Origin: Microbacteriaceae bacterium | GTDB lineage: Bacteria; Actinomycetota; Actinomycetes; Actinomycetales; Microbacteriaceae | NCBI GenBank assembly: GCA_025464995.1 | Contig: JAODMO010000010.1 | Span: 1 to 64,000 of the forward strand | Length of the DNA: 64,000 nt | Direction of reading: 5' to 3' | Part shown: positions 26,061 to 34,212 of the stretch, piece by piece | How the letters are laid out: the number at the start of each line of letters is the position of its first letter | Numbering within the stretch: position 1 is the stretch's first letter | Program-made: the position numbers and the translations under genes | Notes under the pieces: model-generated | What the model was told of the DNA's origin: nothing | The model's database searches: none | What the model saw: the letters and a program-made list of their open reading frames with translations, nothing else

Positions 26061-27241
26061 GGGGTTCCCTTTTCTGTAGGCATCGCGAGCTCGGCGAGTT
26101 CGCGGACGGCGCCGTGTCCGCCGCGACGGGTGAGGACCACCCGTGCCGCCGAACGGACGAGCGGGTGCGCGTCGGCGACGGCGATGGGCCAGCCGACGAG
26201 CGCGAGGCAGGCGAGATCGTTGACGTCGTTGCCGAGGTAGGCGACGCGGTCGAGCGAGAGGCCACGACCGGCGACCCACTCGGTGAGTGCGGCCGCCTTG
26301 TCGTCGAGCCCCTGACGCACCTCGACCCGCAGCTTGCGCCCCCGCGCCGCGACGACCGGGTTGGCCTCGGTGGAGAGGATGAGCACGGGCACGCCCGCCT
26401 CCCGCAGCAGGCGCACGCCCATGCCGTCGGAGCGGTTCGCGGTGACGAACTCGTGGCCGTCCTCGGCCACGTGCACGCGGTCGTCGGTGTGCACGCCGTC
26501 GAAGTCCGTCACGACGGCGTCGACGTCGATGCGCGCCGGCCGGCCCGTCGGGGCGTCGACGAGCACAGCGAGGGCGGATGCCGCGGCCAGCTCCGAAAGA
26601 GAGTCGATCTCGACCGCGTGCAACTCGTCGACGAGCACGAGCCGCACGGTGCCGAAGAAGCGGTAGCGGTAGCGGCGGAAGCCGTCGGCGCGCATCACGT
26701 AGAACGCGCCGGTCTCGCGCAGCTGCGCCTCGCGGTCCTGCCGTCGCGGGCGCACCCGGTGGTCGTGGTTGACGCCCGCTGCGCCCTCCCGGCTCTCGCG
26801 CCAGAGGAAGGCGTGGGTCTCCACGGCCGAGAACACGACGTCGGCGCCGTCGTGCACCGCGCGTATGCCCTCGTCGATCGAGCGCGGGTCGATGAACGGG
26901 CTCGTGGCCTGCACGAAGACGAGAGTGCGGGTCGGGATGTCGCGGGCCTCGAGCTCGTCGAGGGCGTGCAGCAGCGCGGCCTCCGAGCTCGACTCGTCGC
27001 TCGCGAGCTCTGCCGGCCGGGCGATGACGTCGGCGCCGGCGGTTCTCGCGACCGCGGCGATCTCCGCATCATCCGTCGTCACGACCACCCTGTCGACGAG
27101 CGCGCTCGCCTGAGCGCTGCGGATGGCGCGGACGATGAGCGGCACCCCGCCGACGTCGCGCAGGTTCTTGCGGGATACTCCCTTGGAGCCGCCCCGTGCG
27201 GGGATGACCGCGACTACCTCGCCTGCAGTGGCCACGCACAC
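26057..27241 (-). CDS. CMP-nonulosonate cytidylyltransferase fused to KdsC-like phosphatase
   Basis: A 394-residue bifunctional protein. Residues 1-230 are an acylneuraminate cytidylyltransferase: VVAVIPARGGSKGVSRKNL near the start, VVTTDDAEIAAVA, VQATSPFIDP and RRQDREAQLRETGAFYVM. Residues 240-394 are a HAD phosphatase of the KdsC type: DFDGVHTDD with nucleophile D246 and acid D248, ILSTEANPVVAARGRKL and YLGNDVNDLACLALVGWPIA. It would dephosphorylate the 9-phosphate sugar and activate it with CTP. GTG 27241 is preferred (GGAG 6 nt upstream); GTG 27235 is an alternative. Confidence 0.88.
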   Translation of the reverse strand: MCVATAGEVVAVIPARGGSKGVSRKNLRDVGGVPLIVRAIRSAQASALVDRVVVTTDDAEIAAVARTAGADVIARPAELASDESSSEAALLHALDELEARDIPTRTLVFVQATSPFIDPRSIDEGIRAVHDGADVVFSAVETHAFLWRESREGAAGVNHDHRVRPRRQDREAQLRETGAFYVMRADGFRRYRYRFFGTVRLVLVDELHAVEIDSLSELAAASALAVLVDAPTGRPARIDVDAVVTDFDGVHTDDRVHVAEDGHEFVTANRSDGMGVRLLREAGVPVLILSTEANPVVAARGRKLRVEVRQGLDDKAAALTEWVAGRGLSLDRVAYLGNDVNDLACLALVGWPIAVADAHPLVRSAARVVLTRRGGHGAVRELAELAMPTEKGTP

Positions 27242-27252
27242 CCCGTTCTCCG

Positions 27253-27274
27253 GCGGCACCCGGGTGGGTGCCGC
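27253..27274 (-). promoter_or_regulatory. Hairpin in the 5' leader of the nonulosonate operon
   Basis: GCGGCACCC and GGGTGCCGC form a perfect 9-bp stem with a 4-nt loop, 11 nt upstream of GTG 27241. The GGAG site lies between hairpin and start. It could affect translation or be the end of a promoter operator; no homology to a known riboswitch was recognised. Confidence 0.4.
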
Positions 27275-27414
27275 TGTGGTGACGCTACGGCGGCGACGTG
27301 GCGCGCCCACCGACCGCGAGGTGAACGGGAGGCGGCCAGATCGCGACATCCGTGCAAGCCTCGGCGGGTGATTCTGTAGGTATCGACCAACGGTCTGCCC
27401 CAAACCGTGCCCAG

Positions 27415-27420
27415 TAGAGT
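27415..27420 (+). promoter_or_regulatory. Leaderless promoter -10 (TAGAGT) for the acyl-CoA carboxylase beta gene
   Basis: TAGAGT is followed by 7 nt and the GTG start at 27428. No ribosome site is present. This decides the start in favour of GTG 27428 over the in-frame ATG-like codon at 27407, which lies upstream of the hexamer. Confidence 0.55.
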
Positions 27421-27427
27421 GAAACCC

Positions 27428-29026
27428 GTGACTTCCGACGACGCCCAGCCCGACCTCTATACGACCGCGGGCAAGCTCGCCGACCTCAAGGTGCGCTACC
27501 ACGAGGCGGTGACCGCGAGCGGCGAGACCGCCATCGAGAAGCAGCACGCCCGCGGCAAGAAGACCGCGCGCGAGCGCATCGAACAACTGCTCGACCACGG
27601 TTCGTTCGTCGAGCTCGACGAATTCGTACGGCACCGCACCCACGCCTTCGGCATGGAGAAGAAGCGGCCGTACGGCGACGCGGTCGTCACCGGTCTCGGC
27701 ACCATCCACGGCCGGCAGGTCGCGGTCTACGCGCAGGACTTCACGATCTTCGGCGGCTCGCTCGGCGAGGTGGCCGGCGAGAAGATCATCAAGGTGATGG
27801 ACCACGCCATCAAGACCGGCGTGCCCATCATCGGCATGCTCGACTCGGGCGGTGCGCGCATCCAGGAGGGTGTCGTGGCCCTCGGCAAGTACGGCGAGAT
27901 CTTCCGTCGCAACACTCAGGCCTCCGGGGTGATCCCGCAGATCTCCATCGTGATGGGGCCGGCGGCGGGCGGTGCCGTCTACTCCCCCGCTCTGACCGAC
28001 TTCGTCATCATGGTCGACAAGACGAGCCAGATGTTCGTCACGGGCCCCGACGTGATCAAGACCGTGACTGGCGAGGATGTCGGCATGGAGGAACTCGGCG
28101 GAGCCCTCACCCACAACAAGATCTCGGGCGTCTCCCACTACCTCGCGAGCGATGAGGACGACGCCCTCGACTACGCGCGGGCGCTCATCAGCTTCCTGCC
28201 CGACAACAACCTCGCCGAGCTGCCCGTCTACGAGAGCCAGGTCGAGCTGGAGATCACCGACGACGACCGCAGGCTCAACACGCTCATCCCCGACAGCCCG
28301 AACCAGCCCTACGACGTGAAGACCGTCATCGAGCACATCGTCGACAACGGCGACTTCCTCGAGACGCAGCCGCTCTTCGCCCCGAACATCGTCGTCGGCT
28401 TCGGTCGCGTCGAGGGCCGCTCGGTCGGAATCGTGGCGAACCAGCCGAACGCCATGGCGGGCACGCTCAACATCGAGGCCGGCGAGAAGGCCGCGCGCTT
28501 CGTGCGCTTCTGCGACGCATTCTCCATCCCCATCCTCACCCTCGTCGACGTGCCGGGCTACCTGCCGGGCACCGACCAGGAGTGGACCGGCGTCATTCGC
28601 CGTGGGGCCAAGCTGCTCTACGCGTACGCCGAGGCGACCGTGCCCCTCGTGACGATCATCACGCGCAAGGCCTACGGTGGCGCGTATATCGTGATGGGCT
28701 CGAAACAGCTCGGCGCCGACCTGAACTACGCCTGGCCGACGGCGGAGATCGCCGTCATGGGCGGGCAGGGCGCCGTCAACATCCTGTACCGCAACGAGAT
28801 CAGGGACGCGGAGGCCGCCGGCGAAGACGTCGCCGCCGTGCGCACCAAGCTCGCAAACGAGTACACCTACAACGTGGCCTCCCCGTTCCTCGCCGCCGAG
28901 CGCGGCGAGCTCGACGGCGTCATCGAGCCGGCGGCCACACGCGTCGCGATCGTCAAGGCGCTCCGGGCCCTGCGCACCAAACGCGCGACCCTCCCGCCCA
29001 AGAAACACGGAAACATCCCCCTGTGA
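27428..29026 (+). CDS. accD: Acyl-CoA carboxylase beta subunit (carboxyltransferase)
   Basis: Carboxyltransferase of the actinobacterial acetyl/propionyl-CoA carboxylase, producing malonyl- or methylmalonyl-CoA for lipid synthesis. The 532 residues form the two crotonase-fold halves: [17 protein letters not shown] near 43, [11 protein letters not shown] near 140 and [19 protein letters not shown] near 172 in the N domain, then [19 protein letters not shown] and [19 protein letters not shown] in the C domain. The epsilon gene overlaps its stop; the alpha subunit is 6 kb downstream. Confidence 0.95.
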   Translation: MTSDDAQPDLYTTAGKLADLKVRYHEAVTASGETAIEKQHARGKKTARERIEQLLDHGSFVELDEFVRHRTHAFGMEKKRPYGDAVVTGLGTIHGRQVAVYAQDFTIFGGSLGEVAGEKIIKVMDHAIKTGVPIIGMLDSGGARIQEGVVALGKYGEIFRRNTQASGVIPQISIVMGPAAGGAVYSPALTDFVIMVDKTSQMFVTGPDVIKTVTGEDVGMEELGGALTHNKISGVSHYLASDEDDALDYARALISFLPDNNLAELPVYESQVELEITDDDRRLNTLIPDSPNQPYDVKTVIEHIVDNGDFLETQPLFAPNIVVGFGRVEGRSVGIVANQPNAMAGTLNIEAGEKAARFVRFCDAFSIPILTLVDVPGYLPGTDQEWTGVIRRGAKLLYAYAEATVPLVTIITRKAYGGAYIVMGSKQLGADLNYAWPTAEIAVMGGQGAVNILYRNEIRDAEAAGEDVAAVRTKLANEYTYNVASPFLAAERGELDGVIEPAATRVAIVKALRALRTKRATLPPKKHGNIPL

Positions 29027-29298
29027 GCGACTCCCGAGCGGGCGGCACGGATGCTGCCTCTGCGGCGTCTGCAGACACGCCGGAGGTCGCGCCCGCGTCG
29101 TTCACCGTCGTGGCAGGCGATCCCACCCCGGCCGAGCTCGCCGCGGTGACGGCCGTGATGAGCGCGGTGCTCGAAGAGATCGCGACCGACCATGCGGCAG
29201 CCGCGGCACCAGCCGTGTCGGCGTGGCGGCGTTCCCAACGCGCCATCCGCACCCCGATCACGCGTGGAATGGACTCCTGGCGCGGTTTTTCCGGCTGA
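29023..29298 (+). CDS. accE: Acyl-CoA carboxylase epsilon subunit
   Basis: A 91-residue small subunit that stabilises the alpha-beta carboxylase complex in actinobacteria. Residues 20-55 are [20 protein letters not shown], the conserved beta-strand and helix, and the end [16 protein letters not shown] followed by DSWRGF is the family's aromatic/basic tail. GTG 29023 overlaps the beta-subunit stop as GTGA. Confidence 0.88.
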   Translation: MSDSRAGGTDAASAASADTPEVAPASFTVVAGDPTPAELAAVTAVMSAVLEEIATDHAAAAAPAVSAWRRSQRAIRTPITRGMDSWRGFSG

Positions 29299-29449
29299 TG
29301 CGGCGAAACAGCCGGTCAGGGCGGTGGACTGCTGATTCCGTGGCGAAGACGAGCGCTTTCATCCGAAACCCGCCGTGTTTCGCCGAATTCGCCTCAGAAA
29401 ACGTCGTTTGTACCCCGCGAAGCGCCGTCTGAGGCACCCGGAACGAGGG

Positions 29450-29551
29450 GATTACTGGTGCTCAGGTCGGGCGGACGCGAAACTGTCCCCCGGTTGTCCC
29501 CCTAAATGACGACTGTGCGGGTGTACCCGAAGCGGCATGATTACTAGTGCT
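29450..29551 (+). repeat. Two imperfect 13-bp direct repeats (GATTACTRGTGCT)
   Basis: GATTACTGGTGCT at 29450-29462 and GATTACTAGTGCT at 29539-29551 differ at one base. They sit upstream of the hairpin series in the gene-free interval 29299-29853 and could be regulator sites or remnants of duplication. Confidence 0.5.
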
Positions 29552-29700
29552 AGGTGTCTCTCATCGAGTTACACCACCATTTGTTAGCCGACTAGGGTAA
29601 GCGGGCTAACTCATGGAGGCGAGCCAGGGCACTATTCGGGTTAGTGTCCTGGCTCGGATTTCGACGCAGGGCCGGAGATGAACCTCCGGCCCTGTTGTCA
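29540..29700 (+). ncRNA. Candidate structured RNA with three hairpins
   Basis: Within the 555-bp gap after accE, three stems follow one another: GTTAGCC/GGCTAAC (29583-29589 with 29604-29610); a 14-bp stem with one G-U pair, GAGCCAGGGCACTA/TAGTGTCCTGGCTC (29621-29634 with 29642-29655, 7-nt loop); and a perfect 10-bp terminator-like stem. No credible coding frame covers it. It lies over 240 bp beyond the accE stop. It may be an independent small RNA or an elaborate 3' end; I cannot match it to a known family. The 5' end is a guess. Confidence 0.4.
29668..29700 (+). terminator. Rho-independent-like terminator
   Basis: AGGGCCGGAG (29668-29677) and CTCCGGCCCT (29684-29693) pair perfectly around a 6-nt loop, followed by TGTTGTCATTT on the plus strand. 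It ends the candidate RNA or the accD-accE transcript. Confidence 0.65.
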
Positions 29701-29725
29701 TTTAAGACCGTCGTCGTTTAGTGCC

Positions 29726-29778
29726 CTGTTGTCGGTGAACGCACTGTTGTCGGTGAACGCACTGTTGTCGGCGAACAC
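29726..29778. repeat. Three tandem copies of an 18-bp unit
   Basis: The unit CTGTTGTCGGTGAACGCA occurs at 29726-29743 and 29744-29761, and again with two changes and a partial end at 29762-29778. It lies between the terminator and the convergent membrane-protein gene. The rest of the interval to 29853 shows nothing recognisable. Confidence 0.8.
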
Positions 29779-29853
29779 GGGAGCGTTCCAGACACTCAGA
29801 AGTCCGGTGGGACGGCATGCGCCGTAATTCCCGCGCGGTGCCCTCGTGCCGGC

Positions 29854-30882
29854 TCAGTCTTTCGGGATCTCCAGCCAGAGGTCGATCTCGTCGTCTTCGT
29901 CGTCGCCCAGTTCGCCGTCGAGCGCCGCGTTCGCCGCGGTGCTGCTGCGCAGCCCGACCACGGTCACGGCGGTGGCAGAGCTGCCCGACGCGGTGCGCAC
30001 GATGATCTTGTCGGCGGTGCTGCCGCGAAGAGCCGCGGCGAGCTGGTTCAACACGCGGTCTCGCGCCGGGCCGGCGAGTCCATCCATGCCCCCCTCGTCG
30101 AGAAGGGTGACGATGGCACCACGGCGGCGGTGCACCATGACCTGCTCGCGCACGGGGTCGTTGAGCAGGTTGCGGCCGCGGATCTCGTCGCGGATGGCGC
30201 CCTCGAGGTAGAGGCACTCGCGGCGCTCCTCGTCGGTGAGATCGCCCCTGCTCCGCTCGATGCGGCGCAGCATGGGCAGCGCCATGGAGCTCGTCTGCCC
30301 GAGGCGGAACTGGCGCTCGAAGACGTGGGCCTCCTGCGCCGCCTGCCAGTCGGCGGCCTCACGCTCGGCGTAGGCGAAGCGCCTGGCGTCTTTCGTGGCT
30401 TTGGCGATCGACCTGCTCAGCACGTGCGAGATGACCACCCACGAGACGCTGCCGACGACGCCGATCTCAAGCAGTGTCGACGGGCCCGACCAGATGATCG
30501 TCTGCACCACGAGGAACGTGATGCCCACCCACGCGAAGAGGTGGCGGCGGCGCGTGGAGGTGATCGTCATAAGGGTTCCCACCGCCGCGACATACCACGT
30601 GGCGTACCCGTTGCCGCCCTCGCGGGCGGAGTCGAGCTCGTTCGTGACGAGCAGCGGCAGCGCGATGGCGACAGCGACATTGAACGCGGCCATCCAGATG
30701 GGCATGCGTACGGGGCCCCGGCGCACGAGGCTGAGGCTGGTCGCTGCGGCGTAGAGCACCATCGCCGCGATGACCGGAGCGGCGTTGCGCGGAATATCGA
30801 GGGTGAGCAGGCCGAGCACGAGGTGGTAGAGCGAGAACAGGCCACCGATGCCGACGATGATGATGCGGGGTATGCCGATCAC
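29854..30882 (-). CDS. Integral membrane protein with histidine-kinase-like C-terminal region
   Basis: A 342-residue protein of unknown function. Residues 1-155 contain about five to six membrane helices (IIIVGIGGLFSLYHLVLGLL, PVIAAMVLYAAATSL, AWVGITFLVVQTIIW and others). Residues 160-340 resemble the cytoplasmic half of a DesK/NarX-type kinase: a coiled region (FAYAEREAADWQAAQEAHVF) and LEGAIRDEIRGRNLL, but no phospho-acceptor His with Asp/Glu pair and no G1/G2 ATP-lid glycines. GTG 30882 overlaps the kinase stop (GTGA), so it probably works with that two-component system. Confidence 0.75.
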   Translation of the reverse strand: MIGIPRIIIVGIGGLFSLYHLVLGLLTLDIPRNAAPVIAAMVLYAAATSLSLVRRGPVRMPIWMAAFNVAVAIALPLLVTNELDSAREGGNGYATWYVAAVGTLMTITSTRRRHLFAWVGITFLVVQTIIWSGPSTLLEIGVVGSVSWVVISHVLSRSIAKATKDARRFAYAEREAADWQAAQEAHVFERQFRLGQTSSMALPMLRRIERSRGDLTDEERRECLYLEGAIRDEIRGRNLLNDPVREQVMVHRRRGAIVTLLDEGGMDGLAGPARDRVLNQLAAALRGSTADKIIVRTASGSSATAVTVVGLRSSTAANAALDGELGDDEDDEIDLWLEIPKD

Positions 30883-32162
30883 AGCACGTCCCCGATCGCG
30901 CCGCGCGTCTCGCCCTCGAGACCGAGCGGAGGAGTCACTTCGGGCCGCGGCCAGCGGATGGAGATGACGGTGCCCTCGTCGATGGCCGAATCGATCTCGA
31001 CCGAGCCGCCGGCGTTCGTCACCCGCTCGACGATCGAGACGCGGAGGCCCATGCGCTCGGCGGGGAGGTCGACGAACGAGAAGCCCACCCCGGTGTCTCC
31101 CACTTCCACCTCGATGCCATCCCGGTCGGCGCCGCGGATGGTCAGCCAACGACTCACGTGCGGGTCTTGGCCGGCGTGCTGCAGGCTGTTGACCATGGCC
31201 TGCACCGCGGCCGAGTAGACCGCCTCGGCAGCCTGCAGGGGCATCGACCGTGCGGAGACCTCCCGTGTGCGGAGTTCGAACGGTGCGCTCATGCTCGATG
31301 CGGCCTCCGAGATGCGGCGCAGCACGGCGGCGAGGCGCACGGTCGACCCGTCGTCGGGGTTCACGAGCGCCGCCTCGCGCAGGTGTCCGATGGCGTGTGC
31401 GGCCATCGTCGAGGCGATGTGCTTGGCCTCCGGCGAGTAGGCGCGGGCGGCGGAGAGGAGGGTGGTGAGCACACTGTCGTGCACGATCGAGTCGACCTGC
31501 ACGCGTTCGATCTCCGTGGCGTGCGCGTGCACGGCGAGTGAATAGCGGTCGAGCGCGGCCGTCTGCGCCACGTCGACCGACGCCGCCGCGTGGCGCAGCA
31601 GGGTCGTGATCAGCACGACGGCACCGCCGATGAGTATGGCATAGACCGACTCCAGCACGGCCTCGACGATCGTGGTGCCGCCGCCCGCCGGGGTCAGGCG
31701 GAGCACGCCGTAGATGGCCGGGATGGCGAAGAGGTAGGCAGTCGCGATCGCCGTCGTGCCGCCGATCGTCGCGAACGCCGTCGCGACCGTCATCAGGAAG
31801 TACAACCAGGTACGGCCCTGGTCGACTCCGCTCGGATCGACGACCGCGAGGGGCCACGTGACGAGTGCCGCCAGATAGATGATGCTCACGAGCGCGCTCG
31901 TGGTGACGACCCAGCGCCGGGCCAGCGCCGCCACGAAGGCGAGGACGATGCTGGCGTACAGTGCCGGAGCGGCGGTCCACGCCCAGAGGGGCTGCGATGC
32001 GCCGATCTGGCCGAACATCACCGGCAGGGTCTGCGCCCCGAAGACGATCCCGAAAACGGCGACGAGCCGCGAGATGAGTCCCTCGATCTGCACTCGGCTG
32101 ATCGGGTTGCGATTGCCGGCGAGAGCGTGGACGGGGACCGCCTTAGTGGCCATCGCCACCAT
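30879..32162 (-). CDS. Sensor histidine kinase (HisKA_3 type)
   Basis: A 427-residue membrane sensor. Five to six helices span residues 30-205. A dimerisation/phospho-acceptor segment follows (IERVQVDSIVHDSVLTTLL, His near 225, in the H-D arrangement of NarX/DesK kinases). The ATP-binding domain has the N box AMVNSLQHAG near 325 and the G1 box VGDTGVGFSF near 360. It starts within the end of the response regulator gene (20-bp overlap; ATG 32153 is an alternative). The signal is unknown. Confidence 0.85.
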   Translation of the reverse strand: MVAMATKAVPVHALAGNRNPISRVQIEGLISRLVAVFGIVFGAQTLPVMFGQIGASQPLWAWTAAPALYASIVLAFVAALARRWVVTTSALVSIIYLAALVTWPLAVVDPSGVDQGRTWLYFLMTVATAFATIGGTTAIATAYLFAIPAIYGVLRLTPAGGGTTIVEAVLESVYAILIGGAVVLITTLLRHAAASVDVAQTAALDRYSLAVHAHATEIERVQVDSIVHDSVLTTLLSAARAYSPEAKHIASTMAAHAIGHLREAALVNPDDGSTVRLAAVLRRISEAASSMSAPFELRTREVSARSMPLQAAEAVYSAAVQAMVNSLQHAGQDPHVSRWLTIRGADRDGIEVEVGDTGVGFSFVDLPAERMGLRVSIVERVTNAGGSVEIDSAIDEGTVISIRWPRPEVTPPLGLEGETRGAIGDVL

Positions 32163-32847
32163 CCGGATCGAGGCCGGGAAGGATGCCGTCTTCGACGGCC
32201 CTGCGCAGCAGATCCACCTTGGTGGGGGCGGGGCGACCCACCTCGACGTACTTCACCCGGATGCGGTCGAGGTACTCGCGAGCCGTCGAGTAGCTGATGC
32301 CCAGCTGCTGCGCCGCGAGCTTGAGCGGGAGGCCCGAGGCGTAGAGGTGCAGGATCTCCCGCTCACGGCGGCCAAGCTCGGCACGGGCGAAGTCGCCGTC
32401 GGCGTCTATAGCCGTCGCCCACTCGAGGTTGTTTAGCACCTCGCCGCGCGCGACGCTGGCCGCGGCAGCGATGACGGTGCGTGTCGCGGACGACTTGGGG
32501 ATGACGCCTGCCGCTCCCGCGGCGAGCGCCTCACGCACGCTCGCGACGCGGTCGGCGATGCTGTGAACGAGCACCGCCGAGCCGAGCGCCTGGACCCGCT
32601 TGACGTTCTCGGTGACCGACGATCCGTCGCCGAGCGACAGGTCGAGTACGACGACGTCGCATTCACGGCCGTCGAGACCCTCGACGAGCTCGCGCACCGT
32701 CGCGGCGGCCAGGAGGAACTGGTAGCCCTCGTCGATGAAGGCGGCCTTGAGTCCCAGCCGCACCGACTCGTGGTCGTCGACGACGGCCACGCGCACGGCT
32801 GCGGCAGGCGTCGCGTCGCCCGAAGAAAGAGCCCCTGGCTGCACCAT
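32143..32847 (-). CDS. LuxR/NarL-family response regulator
   Basis: A 234-residue regulator. The receiver domain has VAVVDDHESVRLGL (acidic D24-D25), phospho-acceptor D69 in VVLDLSLGDG and the conserved Lys of GVIPKSSATR near 120. Residues 165-225 hold the helix-turn-helix: RREREILHLYASGLPLKLAA then ISYSTAREYLDRIRVKY. ATG 32847 has AGGA at 6 nt; the open frame extends further upstream without support. It is first in a regulator-kinase-membrane protein operon and may autoregulate it. Confidence 0.88.
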   Translation of the reverse strand: MVQPGALSSGDATPAAAVRVAVVDDHESVRLGLKAAFIDEGYQFLLAAATVRELVEGLDGRECDVVVLDLSLGDGSSVTENVKRVQALGSAVLVHSIADRVASVREALAAGAAGVIPKSSATRTVIAAAASVARGEVLNNLEWATAIDADGDFARAELGRREREILHLYASGLPLKLAAQQLGISYSTAREYLDRIRVKYVEVGRPAPTKVDLLRRAVEDGILPGLDPDGGDGH

Positions 32848-32951
32848 TAAGATCCTGTCTGCTGCATCAGACAACCGCCTGGACACGGGTTGCCGTTGCA
32901 ATAGTCTCACGGCTGCAAAGCTCCCCGCTCACCCGGCGGTCCGAGTCGCCG

Positions 32952-34190
32952 CTATCGACGCACCAGCGTCGCGACGGCCTCGACGTGGTGGGTGTGCGGG
33001 AAGAGGTCGAACGCCCGCAGCGCCGCGAGAGCGTACCCACGCTCGGCGAAGAGCCCGATGTCGCGAGCGAGCGCGACCGGGTCGCACGCCACGTAGATGA
33101 TCTGCGCCGGCTGCAGCCCGCCGATGCTCTGCACGACCTGTTTGCCGGCCCCGGCACGCGGCGGGTCGAGCACGATCGTCGCCGCACGCAGGCGCGCCCG
33201 GTCACGGGAGTTGGCGGATGCCGCGAGCTGTGCGATCCAGCGTTCGACCCGGCCTGTTGCGGCCTCCGCGCCGTTCCACTCCGCGAGGTTGCGGGCGGCG
33301 AAGCTGGTCGCGGTCGAGTCGCTCTCCACGGTCGTGACCCGTGTACCCGGGCCGAAGCGGTCGGCGACCGCCGCGGCGAGCAGGCCGACCCCGCCGTAGA
33401 GGTCGAGATTGTGTGCGCTCGCGTCGAAAAGCTCCGGATCGATCGCGTCCTGCACGGCGCTCGTCAGAGTCGACGCCGCGTGCGTGTGCACCTGCCAGAA
33501 ACCGGTGTCGGCGAGCCGGAACTCGCGGTCGCCCACGGTCTCCGTTATCGTCGTGGGCTTCTGCATGCCCACGATGAGCCGGGCGCCGCCTACGGAAGGC
33601 TGCACGATGTCGACGTGCTCCTCGCCCGCGAAACGGGCCGCGAGTGGCGCCGCCTCCTGTACGGCAGAGGTGGCAAGCGGCAGCTCGGTGACCGGGATGA
33701 CGCGGTGCGAGCGTGCGGCATAAGGGCCGGGACGCCCCGACTCGTCGACGTGGAGGCGCACGCGGGTGCGCCATCCGGTGCCGTCTTCGGCTCCGGGGAG
33801 GGCCTCGACCGTCACGTCCGTCGCCACCGGTGTGTCGAGCTTGGCGAACCGCTGCAGCGAGTCGACGATGACCTGGCGCTTGAGCTCGCGCTGGTGCGCG
33901 GGAACGATGTGGCCGAATTCGGCGCCGCCCGCGCGGTCTTCGGGGGCACGTGCGACGCTCGCTGACGACCAGACGTGCATCTGGCGATGTTCGCTCGGTT
34001 CGACGACCTTCACCGTCTCCGCGCGCCAGAACGACTTCTTGGAGTCCTCCGTGATGCGGGCGAGCACGCGTTCCCCGGGGATCGCGTCGCTGACGAAGAT
34101 CACCCGCCCCTCGTGGCGAGCGACGGAGATTCCGCCGTGCGCGATGTTGGTAACGTCGAGTTCGAGTTCTTTTCCCTGCGATTCAGCCAT
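32952..34190 (-). CDS. Class I SAM-dependent RNA uridine-5 methyltransferase (TrmA/RumA family)
   Basis: Probably methylates C5 of a uridine in tRNA or rRNA. The 412 residues start with a TRAM RNA-binding domain (ELDVTNIAHGGISVARHEGR), then the methyltransferase fold: HNLDLYGGVGLLAAAVADRF (SAM loop) near 265, IVLDPPRAGAGKQVV near 340 and IIYVACDPVALARD near 362 with the catalytic Cys. No N-terminal iron-sulfur cysteines are evident. TAAACT 6 nt before the ATG marks a leaderless mRNA. Confidence 0.88.
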   Translation of the reverse strand: MAESQGKELELDVTNIAHGGISVARHEGRVIFVSDAIPGERVLARITEDSKKSFWRAETVKVVEPSEHRQMHVWSSASVARAPEDRAGGAEFGHIVPAHQRELKRQVIVDSLQRFAKLDTPVATDVTVEALPGAEDGTGWRTRVRLHVDESGRPGPYAARSHRVIPVTELPLATSAVQEAAPLAARFAGEEHVDIVQPSVGGARLIVGMQKPTTITETVGDREFRLADTGFWQVHTHAASTLTSAVQDAIDPELFDASAHNLDLYGGVGLLAAAVADRFGPGTRVTTVESDSTATSFAARNLAEWNGAEAATGRVERWIAQLAASANSRDRARLRAATIVLDPPRAGAGKQVVQSIGGLQPAQIIYVACDPVALARDIGLFAERGYALAALRAFDLFPHTHHVEAVATLVRR

Positions 34191-34196
34191 CCCCCG

Positions 34197-34202
34197 AGTT
34201 TA
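34197..34202 (-). promoter_or_regulatory. Leaderless promoter -10 (TAAACT) for the RNA methyltransferase
   Basis: TAAACT on the minus strand, a 6-nt gap and ATG 34190. The hexamer overlaps the ribosome site of the divergent Maf-like gene. Confidence 0.5.
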
Positions 34203-34206
34203 GGAG
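34202..34206 (+). promoter_or_regulatory. Ribosome binding site supporting a CTG start
   Basis: AGGAG lies 6 nt before CTG 34213. An in-frame TAG at 34201-34203 excludes any earlier start, and the next in-frame GTG with usable position (34267) would cut off the active-site loop of the encoded Maf protein. Confidence 0.6.
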
Positions 34207-34212
34207 CCCGCC

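Noticed and set aside
27242-29008. N-terminal 590 residues of the long minus-strand frame that includes the CMP-sugar synthetase
   Set aside because: This part lies opposite the acyl-CoA carboxylase beta gene and has no domain signal; the true protein begins at a GTG with a ribosome site at 27241.
29726-29778. CRISPR array
   Set aside because: The repeats are directly adjacent with no spacers and there are no cas genes.
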